Assembly: GCF_021010565.1 (NCBI RefSeq)
Contig: NZ_JAJNAY010000001.1
Coordinates: 1,406,001 to 1,470,000 of the forward strand
Source of the DNA: Chryseobacterium turcicum
Lineage (GTDB): Bacteria > Bacteroidota > Bacteroidia > Flavobacteriales > Weeksellaceae
Reading direction: 5' to 3'
Length of the DNA stretch: 64,000 nucleotides
This document shows, in pieces, positions 35,420 through 43,730 of the stretch. The position numbers were made by a program, and so were the translations under genes. Under the pieces are notes generated by a model. The model searched no databases and was not told the origin of the DNA. It saw nothing but the letters and a program-made list of their open reading frames with translations. Numbering within the stretch: position 1 is the stretch's first letter; every line of letters starts with the position of its first letter.

Positions 35420-36295
35420 ATGAAAAATCAAATTAAAATAATAAGCCTGTTCATTTTATTACTCTGCATCTCCTCTTGTAAGACTCAAAGTTTTTCCATT
35501 CCCGAATACGGAATTATAACAACTGAAAATAAAGTTTTAATCAAAAAAGCAACCAATTTCAGAACCGTTGGGAATATCAAAAATAGTGATGGCAGAATTT
35601 TAAAAGAGGGGAAATTTTACAGAAGCGCACATTTGCATAAGCTGAAGAAAAAATCATTTGAAGCTTTTGAAAATTTAGGAATTAAAGAAATTATTGAGCT
35701 TAGAAATTCTAAAGAGATTTCTCAAAAACCAGATGTCATTCCTCAAAATGTAGATTATAAAAATTATTCTGCTTTTGAAGATGAAGGAGATCAATTGAAT
35801 CATGCGAAAAAGCTTGTTTTAAAAGGAAAAGTAAAAGGTTCAGATGCAGATCAAAGGATGCTGGATTTTTATAAAACCTATGCAACAGAAAATCCGGAAA
35901 TTATTAAAAAGATTATTCATCAGATTTTAGATGCAGAAAATCCTGTTTTATATCATTGTACAGCAGGGAAAGATCGTACAGGGATTATAACGGCATTAAT
36001 TTTAACTATTTTAAAATTTGACAAAGCCACAATTGAGAATGATTATCTTCTTTCTAACAATTATCGTGAAAAATTAGTTCAAAAAAGACTTCATCTCGCT
36101 CATAATCTACATTTTATATATCCAAAAATGGATTTAAATGTTATTGAAAAATTAAGCTGGGTAGAAAAGAATTATTTAGATGCTGCTTTTTTAGAAATTA
36201 ATAAAAAATATGGCTCAATGGATGTATATATTCATGAAAAATTGGAAATCTCTGAAAATAAAAGGAACGAATACATTCTTAAGTTCACGTATTGA
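35420..36295 (+). CDS. Tyrosine/phosphoinositide-type protein phosphatase, lipoprotein
   Basis: 291 residues. IKIISLFILLLCISSC is a lipoprotein signal ending at Cys20. The Y_phosphatase3 family is shown by NFRTVGNIKNSDGRILKEGK, FYRSAHLHKL, IIELRNSKEI and the catalytic P-loop YHCTAGKDRTG (Cys and Arg of CX5R), followed by a helical C-terminus. Location is periplasmic or on the inner face of the outer membrane. Possible substrates are phosphotyrosine proteins, phosphoinositides or phospho-sugars; relatives include secreted virulence phosphatases. Confidence 0.85.
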   Translation: MKNQIKIISLFILLLCISSCKTQSFSIPEYGIITTENKVLIKKATNFRTVGNIKNSDGRILKEGKFYRSAHLHKLKKKSFEAFENLGIKEIIELRNSKEISQKPDVIPQNVDYKNYSAFEDEGDQLNHAKKLVLKGKVKGSDADQRMLDFYKTYATENPEIIKKIIHQILDAENPVLYHCTAGKDRTGIITALILTILKFDKATIENDYLLSNNYREKLVQKRLHLAHNLHFIYPKMDLNVIEKLSWVEKNYLDAAFLEINKKYGSMDVYIHEKLEISENKRNEYILKFTY

Positions 36296-36321
36296 TTTTA
36301 GACTAAGTTTTTAGTCTAAAA
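36296..36321. terminator. Hairpin after the phosphatase gene
   Basis: TTTTAGACTAA / TTAGTCTAAAA, a perfect 11-base stem with loop GTTT, starts immediately after the stop. The T-tract is weak, so termination is probable but not certain. Confidence 0.5.
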
Positions 36322-36403
36322 ACTGCTTAAATTTATAATAAATTTAACGTTAAAAAATCAAACTTTTTTAGCAATTTTGCATTCTTAATTCACTTGTCAA
36401 AAA

Positions 36404-37798
36404 ATGAAAATAAAATACTCGGAACTTATTGATCAGACATTGTATTTTCCTACGGAAGAATTCAATGTTTCTGAGAACAATTTGTCTTTTCACGATATTC
36501 CTTTGATGGAAGTTGTTGAGAAGTTTGGAACGCCTCTTAAGGTAAGTTACCTCCCGAAGATTTCTCAAAATATTCAAAAAGCAAAAGGCTGGTTTAAGGA
36601 AGCTTTTGAGAAAATCGATTACAAAAAGAACTACAGATATTGTTACTGTACAAAATCCAGCCATTTCAAATTTGTCATTGAAGAAGCTTTGAAGAATGAT
36701 ATTTCTATCGAAACATCTTCAGCGTACGATATGGATATTGTGAAATCGCTTTATACAGAAGGTAAAGTTGATAAAAACATCGAAGTAATCTGCAACGGTT
36801 TCAAAACGGATGATTATCTGGCGAAAATTTCAGATATGATTAACAGTGGTTTTGAAAATATCACTCCGATTCTGGATAATTACCGTGAGCTAGATAAGCT
36901 TACAGAAAGCATTGATACAACGTTCGACATCGGAATCAGAATTGCTTCTGAGGAAGAACCTAAGTTCGAATTTTATACCTCAAGATTAGGAATCGGATAT
37001 AAAGATATCATTCCTTATTATAGTCAGAAAATTGCAGAACATCCGAATGCAAGGCTGAAAATGCTTCACTTTTTCATTAATACCGGAATCAAAGACACGG
37101 CTTATTATTGGAATGAATTATACAAATGCCTTCGTGTTTATGCACGTTTGAAGAAAATTGCTCCGGAAGTAAATTCACTGAATATCGGTGGTGGTTTCCC
37201 AATTAAAACTTCATTAAATTTTGATTACGATTACCAATATATGGTGGAAGAAATCGTTTCTCAAATTAAAAAATTCTGTGAAGAAGAAGGTGTAGAAGAA
37301 CCAAATATTTATACTGAATTCGGAAGCTTTACAGTAGGAGAAAGTGGTGCGAATTTGTATAAAATTATTTCTCAGAAACGTCAGAATGACAGAGAAAAAT
37401 GGAACATGATTGATTCGTCTTTCATGACCACACTTCCTGATACTTGGGCGATTTCCAGACATTTCATCATGCTTCCGTTAAACCGTTGGGAAGATTCTTA
37501 CGAAAGAGTTTTCTTGGGTGGATTAACGTGTGATTCTGATGATTATTACAATTCTGAACAACATACCAACGCCATTTATCTGCCAGTTTTCAGTGATACA
37601 AAACCTTTATACATCGGTTTCTTCCACACGGGAGCATATCAGGAAACAATTGGTGGTTACGGTGGAGTTCATCACTGTTTGATGCCTCAACCAAGACATA
37701 TTTTGATTCAGAAAGATGAAAATGGAGAATTCCAATATGAAATCTTTAGAGAAAGACAAGAGCCAGAAGATATTTTGAAATTATTAGGTTATCAATAA
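36404..37798 (+). CDS. speA: Arginine decarboxylase (fold type III PLP enzyme)
   Basis: 464 residues. The PLP lysine is in RYCYCTKSSHFKFVIEEAL (Lys84). The barrel continues with DISIETSSAYDMDIV, a HFFINTGIKD segment and the phosphate loop LNIGGGFPIKTS. The C-terminal domain has ALGGLTCDSDD-like FLGGLTCDSDDYY and FFHTGAYQETIGGYGG. This is the short speA-like type of Bacteroidota, not the 630-residue enterobacterial form. It makes agmatine from arginine. An agmatinase gene lies 1 kb downstream, completing the route to putrescine. Confidence 0.85.
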   Translation: MKIKYSELIDQTLYFPTEEFNVSENNLSFHDIPLMEVVEKFGTPLKVSYLPKISQNIQKAKGWFKEAFEKIDYKKNYRYCYCTKSSHFKFVIEEALKNDISIETSSAYDMDIVKSLYTEGKVDKNIEVICNGFKTDDYLAKISDMINSGFENITPILDNYRELDKLTESIDTTFDIGIRIASEEEPKFEFYTSRLGIGYKDIIPYYSQKIAEHPNARLKMLHFFINTGIKDTAYYWNELYKCLRVYARLKKIAPEVNSLNIGGGFPIKTSLNFDYDYQYMVEEIVSQIKKFCEEEGVEEPNIYTEFGSFTVGESGANLYKIISQKRQNDREKWNMIDSSFMTTLPDTWAISRHFIMLPLNRWEDSYERVFLGGLTCDSDDYYNSEQHTNAIYLPVFSDTKPLYIGFFHTGAYQETIGGYGGVHHCLMPQPRHILIQKDENGEFQYEIFRERQEPEDILKLLGYQ

Positions 37799-37814
37799 TC
37801 ATATCTTTCAATAT

Positions 37815-37834
37815 AAACGTGCTTTAGCTCGTTT
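37815..37834. repeat. Degenerate GGGCTTTAGCCC-type hairpin
   Basis: AAACGTGCTTTAGCTCGTTT is an 8-base stem with one mismatch and a TTTA loop. The perfect form, AAACGGGCTTTAGCCCGTTT, is at 40807-40826. Confidence 0.5.
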
Positions 37835-37850
37835 GACATAAAAAAACAAA

Positions 37851-37873
37851 GCTCTCCGATTTGGAGAGCTTTT
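37851..37873. terminator. Terminator between speA and the HAD gene
   Basis: GCTCTCC / GGAGAGC with a 5-base loop, preceded by an A-run and followed by TTTT. Convergent genes on both sides. Confidence 0.75.
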
Positions 37874-37878
37874 ATATT

Positions 37879-38538
37879 TTAGAAATGTTGAGAAATTTTA
37901 TCAATTTCGATTTCTGAATAATCTGAAACGACAATATTAGCTAAACTATAATCCTGATTGTGAGAATTGAAGCTTTTATAAGCTGCGCAAAAAATATTGG
38001 CTCTGTGTGCTGCTAAAATTCCGTTGGTAGAATCTTCAATCACCATGCAGTTTTCAATCGGCTCATTTGCTAATTTGGCAGCAAGTTGGAAAATTTCAGG
38101 ATGAGGTTTTGATTCTTTCAAATCGGCACCACTTATTTTTCCGCTAAAATATTTTTCTAAGCCAAATTTCTCGAAAACCATATTAATGGTCGTCATACTT
38201 GCAGAAGAAGCAACAATTAATTTTACATTGTTTTCGTAGTAATGCTCAATCAGTTTTCTCACTCCGGGAATTAAATCAAAGTCGGCATCATTATAGAAAT
38301 AATCTTTGAAATGAGTTCTTTTGAGTTGCGTGATGTTCTCGTGGGTATGATTGAGATTAAATTCAGCAATTAAAGTTTCGCAGACTCTTTTTGTAGAAGC
38401 ACCAGTAAAAGAGGTGTATAATTCTTCAGAAACTTCAATTTCCAGCTGATTGAAGGTTTTAAAATAAGCTTTTCTGTGCAGAGGTTCTGTATCAACAATT
38501 ACCCCGTCCATATCGAAAAGCACAGCTTGTAAGGACAT
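37879..38538 (-). CDS. HAD-superfamily phosphatase (beta-phosphoglucomutase-like)
   Basis: 219 residues. Motif I LFDMDGVIVDTEP has the nucleophile and acid Asp9 and Asp11. A cap domain follows. Motif II is IVASSASM, with Lys in KISGADLKESKPHPEIF (motif III) and CMVIEDSTNGILAA (motif IV). This is subfamily IA, phosphoglycolate phosphatase/beta-PGM-like; it probably dephosphorylates a sugar phosphate. A -7 element (TACCTTTG on the minus strand, 38555-38562) lies 16 bases before the start. Confidence 0.85.
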   Translation of the reverse strand: MSLQAVLFDMDGVIVDTEPLHRKAYFKTFNQLEIEVSEELYTSFTGASTKRVCETLIAEFNLNHTHENITQLKRTHFKDYFYNDADFDLIPGVRKLIEHYYENNVKLIVASSASMTTINMVFEKFGLEKYFSGKISGADLKESKPHPEIFQLAAKLANEPIENCMVIEDSTNGILAAHRANIFCAAYKSFNSHNQDYSLANIVVSDYSEIEIDKISQHF

Positions 38539-38761
38539 ATTTTTGAATTTCTTGCAAAGGTAAGGAATTTGATGGAAGCTTTTAATACTAATGATTTAGA
38601 GAATGGCTATATAATCTGCTTAATCTAACAAATCTGCGAGCGTTTAAGTTTAATATAATCTAAATCAATTACTATTTTCACGCATAAAAACTTCCAACTT
38701 CCATCATCTATCTTCCATCTTTCATTATCTTTGCTGCAATCATTTAATTCTAAAATAAAAC

Positions 38762-39613
38762 ATGAAAACATACGCAGGAATTCCTGAAGAAAATGCTTCA
38801 TTAGAAAATTCAAAAGTAGTTTTGGTAACAGTTCCTTATGATGGAACTTCAACTTGGGGAAAAGGAGCTGACAAAGGCCCAGAATTGTTTTTGGATGCTT
38901 CCGAAAATATGGAGTTGTACGACATTGAAACAGGAACAGAGCCTTATCTTGAAGGAGTTTATTTAGCGGGAGAAATTTCTGAAAACTCTACTCCGGAAGC
39001 GATGACAGAAGCGGTTTATCAGAAAACAAAAGAGCTTTTGGCAACAGATAAATTGTTTACCCTTTTTGGTGGCGAACATTCGGTTTCTATCGGTTCGATT
39101 CGTGCAGTGGGTGAAAAATTTGAAAATCTTACCGTTTTACAGTTAGATGCTCACACAGATTTACGTCCTGAATTCCATGGTTCTACTTCTAATCACGCTT
39201 GTGCAGTTTTTGAAGCAAATCAAAAGCATAATTTGGTGCAGGTGGGAATCCGTTCTATGGATGCTGAAGAAGTTGAATATTTACCGGAAGGAAGAGTGTT
39301 TTTTGCACACGAAATTGCCAATAACGAAAACTGGGTGAATGATGTTTTAGAAAAAGTTTCAGGAAACGTGTATATCACCATCGATTTGGATGCTTTTGAC
39401 CCTTCAATTGCTCCATCTACAGGAACTCCCGAACCAGGTGGTTTACAGTGGTATCCAACATTGGAATTGTTAAAAAAGGTTTTTGAAAAATGTAATGTTG
39501 TTGCTTTTGATATTGTTGAATTAATGGATTCTGCATATTCAAAACCAAGTGCATTCTTGGCTGCTAAATTATATTACAAAATGTTGGCATATTATCACAT
39601 CAACAAAGATTAA
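38762..39613 (+). CDS. speB: Agmatinase (ureohydrolase family)
   Basis: 283 residues. Manganese-binding motifs are FGGEHSVSIG, LQLDAHTDLRPE and ITIDLDAFDP, with the substrate loop GSTSNHACAVFE and VQVGIRSMDAEEVE. The arrangement fits agmatinase better than arginase or formiminoglutamase. It hydrolyses agmatine to putrescine and urea, following the arginine decarboxylase encoded upstream. A -7 element TATCTTTG at 38726-38733 precedes it. Confidence 0.88.
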   Translation: MKTYAGIPEENASLENSKVVLVTVPYDGTSTWGKGADKGPELFLDASENMELYDIETGTEPYLEGVYLAGEISENSTPEAMTEAVYQKTKELLATDKLFTLFGGEHSVSIGSIRAVGEKFENLTVLQLDAHTDLRPEFHGSTSNHACAVFEANQKHNLVQVGIRSMDAEEVEYLPEGRVFFAHEIANNENWVNDVLEKVSGNVYITIDLDAFDPSIAPSTGTPEPGGLQWYPTLELLKKVFEKCNVVAFDIVELMDSAYSKPSAFLAAKLYYKMLAYYHINKD

Positions 39614-39654
39614 TATTCATTTTGAGTTAATATTAATCGTAAAAAATTCAAACC

Positions 39655-39783
39655 CATAAGTCACATTAGTTTTTAGATTAAAACTTGAAAATATTTAGAA
39701 CACATTAGTTTTGAAAATCTTTGATTTTCTCTTATGTGTTCTAAAATATACATATCAAAAATAAGGCTCTAATGTGACTCATG
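39655..39783. repeat. Three-tier nested hairpin element, about 130 bp
   Basis: The outer arms CATAAGTCACATTAG (39655-39669) and CTAATGTGACTCATG (39769-39783) pair 14 of 15. The middle arms AGAACACATTAG (39697-39708) and CTTATGTGTTCT (39731-39742) pair 11 of 12. The inner hairpin GAAAATC / GATTTTC is at 39713-39729. The element is noncoding, occupies most of the gap before the Ada-like gene, and has the same nested design as 33051-33188 with a different sequence. Confidence 0.7.
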
Positions 39784-39875
39784 TGTTAAAATTGAAAGAG
39801 CTTTTAAAATTCCGCAGGAAACGGATTTTTTCTTTCAGATTTTCTTTGGAAATTTGTGATACAAAACAAAACGAA

Positions 39876-40730
39876 ATGTTCACACAAGACGAAATAGATT
39901 ATCAGAGAATTGCCAAAGCGATAGAATATATTCAGGGCAATTTTAAGCTTCAGCCCAATTTGGATGAGGTTGCTGAAAAGGTAAATTTGAGTCCGGCACA
40001 TTTTCAGAGAATATTTACAGATTGGGCAGGAACAAGCCCGAAGAAATTTTTGCAGTTCATCAGTCTTGAACACGCAAAAAGTCTATTAAAAGAAGAAAAA
40101 GCAACCTTATTTGATGCTGCATTAGAAACCGGACTTTCAAGTACCAGCAGATTACACGATTTGTTTGTGAAAATTGAAGGAATGTCGCCTGCAGAATATA
40201 AAAACGGCGGAAAAAACTTACATATTAATTATAGTTTTTCTGAAAGCCCGTTTGGAAAAATTATCACAGCTTCTACCGAAAAAGGAATCTGTTACATGGC
40301 TTTTGAAGAAAATAAAGAAAATGCATTGAGAGATTTACAAAGTAGATTTCCCAATGCATCTTTTTTTGAAAAACAGGATGATTTCCAACAAAATGCTTTG
40401 TCTATTTTTACCAAAGACTGGTCAAAACTTAATACCATCAAACTTCATTTAAAAGGAACCGATTTTCAGCTGAAAGTCTGGGAAAGTCTACTCACAATTC
40501 CATTAGGAAAACTTTCAACGTATGGAAATTTAGCCGATAAAATTGGAAATCCAAAAGCTTCAAGAGCAGTGGGAACCGCAATTGGAAGTAATCCTGTAGC
40601 ATTTTTAATTCCTTGTCATCGGGTGATACAATCTTCGGGAAAAATTGGAGGTTATATGTGGGGAAGTAATAGAAAACAGCTGATTATTGGTTGGGAAAGT
40701 GCAAAAATTTATTCTGATGATTTGTTTTAA
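39876..40730 (+). CDS. AraC-type regulator fused to O6-methylguanine-DNA methyltransferase (Ada-like)
   Basis: 284 residues from MFTQDEIDYQRIAK at 39876; an open frame extends back to 39774 through repeat DNA but is not likely coding. Residues 1-110 are an AraC helix-turn-helix domain (LDEVAEKVNLSPAHFQRIFTDWAGTSPKKFLQF). The C-terminal domain is the MGMT fold with the alkyl-acceptor Cys247 in IPCHRVIQSSGKIGGY. The N-terminal Ada zinc domain that senses methylphosphotriesters is missing. It repairs O6-alkylguanine and probably activates an alkylation response. alkB lies 228 bases downstream. Confidence 0.88.
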   Translation: MFTQDEIDYQRIAKAIEYIQGNFKLQPNLDEVAEKVNLSPAHFQRIFTDWAGTSPKKFLQFISLEHAKSLLKEEKATLFDAALETGLSSTSRLHDLFVKIEGMSPAEYKNGGKNLHINYSFSESPFGKIITASTEKGICYMAFEENKENALRDLQSRFPNASFFEKQDDFQQNALSIFTKDWSKLNTIKLHLKGTDFQLKVWESLLTIPLGKLSTYGNLADKIGNPKASRAVGTAIGSNPVAFLIPCHRVIQSSGKIGGYMWGSNRKQLIIGWESAKIYSDDLF

Positions 40731-40806
40731 ATGCAATGAACACAAATATTTTCATAAATAATCACAATGATTTTATTTATTATAAATTATTGTTTTTTTT
40801 CAATAG

Positions 40807-40859
40807 AAACGGGCTTTAGCCCGTTTAAAATATAGAATAATCGAATTGGCTTTAGCCAA
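40807..40859. repeat. Two adjacent TTTA-loop hairpins
   Basis: AAACGGGCTTTAGCCCGTTT (40807-40826) is a perfect 8-base stem. TTGGCTTTAGCCAA (40846-40859) is a 5-base stem with the same TTTA loop. They lie in the 228-base gap between the Ada-like gene and alkB and could act as terminator or as a processed spacer. Confidence 0.65.
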
Positions 40860-40958
40860 AATCTATTTTCAATAATAAAATTTACTTCAATATTGTCATC
40901 CCGATTTCTATGACAAACTGAGTGGGCTGAATTTGTTCAATTTAATTTTAATGTAATC

Positions 40959-41570
40959 ATGAATAATTTGTTCGACGAAATCCAAGATTTCCCCATCAAC
41001 ATTCTTCCCAAAGACGGCGTCGCAGAATATTACGGAAAGATTTTTTCTGCTGAAGAATGCGAAGAATATTATCACTATTTATTCAACCAGATTCCGTGGG
41101 AAAATGATGAAGCAATTATTTTCGGAAAATTGATTTTAACCAAAAGGAAAGTAGCCTGGTTTGGAGAAAAAGCATTTGAATACACTTATTCAAACCGAAC
41201 AAAATATGCAAAACTTTGGACTCCGGAACTATTAGCTTTAAAGCAAAAATGTGAAGAAATAACAGGAGAAACATACAATTCTTGCTTACTGAATTTATAT
41301 CATAATGGAGGCGAAGGAATGGCCTATCACAGTGACGGTGAAAAAGATTTGAAAAAACATGGAGCCATTGCATCTCTCACTTTTGGAGCAGAAAGAAAGT
41401 TTGCATTCAAACATAAAATTTCTAAAGAAAGAATTGATATTCAGCTTGAAAATGGAAGTTTATTAGTGATGAAAGGAACGACTCAGGAAAACTGGCTTCA
41501 CAGGCTTCCACCTACTACAAAAGTAAAAACTCCAAGAGTAAATCTTACTTTCAGAACGATTGAAGAATAA
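40959..41570 (+). CDS. alkB: Alpha-ketoglutarate-dependent DNA dealkylase AlkB
   Basis: 203 residues, similar in length to AlkB/ALKBH2. The Fe(II) facial triad is YHSDGEKDL (His, Asp) and WLHRLPPT (His); the 2-oxoglutarate arginines are in TPRVNLTFR. LFNQIPWENDE at the front and SLLNLYHNGGEGMAYHSD are typical. It oxidatively removes methyl groups from N1-methyladenine and N3-methylcytosine. It adjoins the Ada-like regulator on the same strand, forming an alkylation-repair unit. Confidence 0.92.
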   Translation: MNNLFDEIQDFPINILPKDGVAEYYGKIFSAEECEEYYHYLFNQIPWENDEAIIFGKLILTKRKVAWFGEKAFEYTYSNRTKYAKLWTPELLALKQKCEEITGETYNSCLLNLYHNGGEGMAYHSDGEKDLKKHGAIASLTFGAERKFAFKHKISKERIDIQLENGSLLVMKGTTQENWLHRLPPTTKVKTPRVNLTFRTIEE

Positions 41571-41617
41571 AAAATAGCGACAGTAAAAATGCCGCTATTC
41601 TAATTATTGTAATTTTG

Positions 41618-41673
41618 TTCTAACTTCTAACTTCTAACTTCTAACTTCTAACTTCTAACTTCTAACTTCTAAC
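41618..41673. repeat. Tandem array of eight perfect TTCTAAC heptamers
   Basis: The unit TTCTAAC is repeated eight times without error over 56 bases (GTTAGAA on the minus strand). The array ends at 41673 and the stop codon of the minus-strand hydrolase occupies 41674-41676, so it forms the first bases of that gene's 3' untranslated region. Copy number is likely to vary between strains. Confidence 0.95.
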
Positions 41674-43530
41674 TTATTTCAAAACCTCAACCTCAATCGC
41701 CGAGTCTTCAAAAACCTTAATAAACGCTTTTGTATAATCCTCTTTTGTTGCAAAATTAGGATTGTCTAAAAACTTCTGTGGATTAATCGCAAACAACGGA
41801 AACCAAGTTGAAGAAATCTGAATCTGAATTTTATGCCCTTTTTTAAACGTATGAACAACATCCTGCAGTCTGAAATTAACGGCAGTTTTCTGATTGGCAA
41901 CCAAAGCTTCACTTTTTTCTCTTGAATTTCTGAATCTTGCGGGCATAATTTCGCTTCTTACCATTTGATGATAATTTCCATAAATGACACCTTCTTTTTT
42001 TTCAGTAGGCTTAAAGTCTTCAGGATAAACATCGATTAATTTCACTGCAAAATCGGCATCGGTGGAAGTTGAAGCAATATTTAATTTAGCCATGATTTCT
42101 CCTGCGAAAGTCATATCTTCTGTTAAAACATCGGTAGTGAAAGTCAAAACATCGGGTCTTCCCACTGCAAATCTTTGGTCTTCCGACATATAATTTCTTG
42201 GCGTAAATCCGTTAAAATCTTTCAGATTATCCGAACTTAAAACCGGATTATTTGGGTCACTGTAATATTCTGAAGAGCCTTGTCCTGCTGAATTTTTCAA
42301 AGTTTCGTTTGCTAAATAAAAGTTTACTTTCTTTGCTTCTTTTGGTGGATATGTTGCAAATTCTCGCCATTGCTTTACTCCGGTGTCATACATTAAAGCT
42401 TCGGGTAAACCGGCATCCTGTTTTGTATTTCCTTTTAAATAATGATTGAAAAATTTCGTTTCAACATTTTTCTGATAATACGTTGCAATACTGTCTCCGA
42501 AATAGATTTGATTGTGAAAATGTTTTCCTTCTTCACGTCCCCATCCGCCGTGAGAAAAAGGTCCCATTACGATGGTATTTTTAGCTTTTGGGCTTGTTTT
42601 TTCAATCGTTTTGTAAATATTTAAAGGCCCTGAAAGGTCTTCTGCATCAAACCAACCTCCAACAGTCATTACCGCATGATTAATGTTTTTCAGATGTGGT
42701 AAAAGATTTCTTTTCTGCCAGAACTCATCAAAATTGGGATGGTTCATTATTTCGGTCATAAAGAAATTGTTTTTATAATATTTCTCGTAGCCATCTTTCA
42801 AGGTTCCCAGGTCTCTGTAAAATTTCAAACCGTCTTCGGAAGTCGATTTAATCATAGAATCAGAATACCAAGCCTTATTTTCTGCTTTTGTTTTCTGAAC
42901 TCCGAAAACAGGAAACGTTTTAAAATAACCTAACATAAATCTTCCATTGTGCATAAAATCGTCATTCCAGAAATCGGAAATCGGAGCTTGTGGAGAAGAA
43001 GCTACCAAAGCCGGATGTTGCGCTAAAGTTCCTACAGCTGTGTAAAATCCAGGGTACGAAGTTCCAAACTGGCCGACTTTTCCGTTGTTGTTTTTAATGT
43101 TTTTTACCAAATATTCTACCGTGTCGTAGGTATCTGTACTTTCGTCAACATCTTTTTTGGTTTTTCTTTCAACCTGTGGTGTCATATTCGTAAAAACTCC
43201 TTCACTCATATATCTCCCACGAACGTCCTGATACACAAAAATATATTTGTCGTTCATCAGATATTTATTGGGACCAAGACTTCTGCGGTATTCATTTTCT
43301 CCGTATGGAGCGATGCTATAGCAGGTTCTCTGCATCAGAAAAGGATATTTGTTTTTATTAGAAATATCTTTCGGTGTATAAACCGCTGTAAACAGTTTTG
43401 TCCCGTCACGCATCGGGATATAGAATTCCTGTTTGGTGAAATTGTCTTTTACATACGTGTCCTGCGGCTGAGTCTGAGCATTTCCAAAGATGATAAGCAA
43501 CAGCAGTAAAAATGAATATCGGATGTTCAT
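41674..43530 (-). CDS. Exported CocE/NonD (S15-type) alpha/beta hydrolase
   Basis: 618 residues. The signal peptide is about 1-18 (FLLLLLIIFGNAQ). The alpha/beta-hydrolase has the nucleophile Ser in GQFGTSYPGFYT, FVYQDVRGRYMSEG, an acid in GGWFDAEDLSGPL and the His in GPFSHGGWGRE. A C-terminal jelly-roll domain of the X-Pro dipeptidyl-peptidase type (LTFTTDVLTEDMTFAGEIMA, GHKIQIQISSTWFP) completes it. Relatives hydrolyse acyl-proline peptides, glutaryl-7-ACA or cocaine esters. The natural substrate is unknown; a periplasmic or surface peptidase is likely. Confidence 0.88.
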   Translation of the reverse strand: MNIRYSFLLLLLIIFGNAQTQPQDTYVKDNFTKQEFYIPMRDGTKLFTAVYTPKDISNKNKYPFLMQRTCYSIAPYGENEYRRSLGPNKYLMNDKYIFVYQDVRGRYMSEGVFTNMTPQVERKTKKDVDESTDTYDTVEYLVKNIKNNNGKVGQFGTSYPGFYTAVGTLAQHPALVASSPQAPISDFWNDDFMHNGRFMLGYFKTFPVFGVQKTKAENKAWYSDSMIKSTSEDGLKFYRDLGTLKDGYEKYYKNNFFMTEIMNHPNFDEFWQKRNLLPHLKNINHAVMTVGGWFDAEDLSGPLNIYKTIEKTSPKAKNTIVMGPFSHGGWGREEGKHFHNQIYFGDSIATYYQKNVETKFFNHYLKGNTKQDAGLPEALMYDTGVKQWREFATYPPKEAKKVNFYLANETLKNSAGQGSSEYYSDPNNPVLSSDNLKDFNGFTPRNYMSEDQRFAVGRPDVLTFTTDVLTEDMTFAGEIMAKLNIASTSTDADFAVKLIDVYPEDFKPTEKKEGVIYGNYHQMVRSEIMPARFRNSREKSEALVANQKTAVNFRLQDVVHTFKKGHKIQIQISSTWFPLFAINPQKFLDNPNFATKEDYTKAFIKVFEDSAIEVEVLK

Positions 43531-43607
43531 AGTTGAAATTTGTCGCTAATTTAATGATTAATTAGTTTTGAATATAATCCTTTTAAAAATGAAGTTTTTG
43601 GTAATGA

Positions 43608-43635
43608 AAAAGACCAGAATTTCTTCTGGTCTTTT
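43608..43635 (-). terminator. Strong hairpin upstream of the hydrolase gene
   Basis: AAAAGACCAGAA / TTCTGGTCTTTT, a perfect 12-base stem with loop TTTC and A/T-rich sides, suitable for terminating minus-strand transcription coming from the IS-remnant side. Confidence 0.6.
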
Positions 43636-43648
43636 GTTGTGTATGATA

Positions 43649-43696
43649 AACCTTGTCAAGGTTATTTTTACTCTGAATATTAACCTTGACAAGGTT
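43649..43696. repeat. Paired AACCTTGnCAAGGTT palindromes, copy B
   Basis: AACCTTGTCAAGGTT (43649-43663) and AACCTTGACAAGGTT (43682-43696), the same two 15-mers in the same order as at 26566-26598, here separated by 18 bases. Confidence 0.75.
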
Positions 43697-43730
43697 TCGC
43701 TTTTAGTACTTTGCTATAAACACTGCCTTT

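Noticed and set aside
36368..36664. 98-residue minus-strand ORF at the start of the arginine decarboxylase gene
   Set aside because: Antisense to the PLP-lysine region; no motif, and no promoter on that strand.
39774..39875. N-terminal extension of the Ada-like protein
   Set aside because: The added residues come from the right arm of the nested hairpin element and do not belong to the AraC domain; MFTQDE at 39876 is the natural start.
41618..41673. TTCTAAC array considered as a CRISPR
   Set aside because: Seven-base units without spacers; there are no cas genes in the window.
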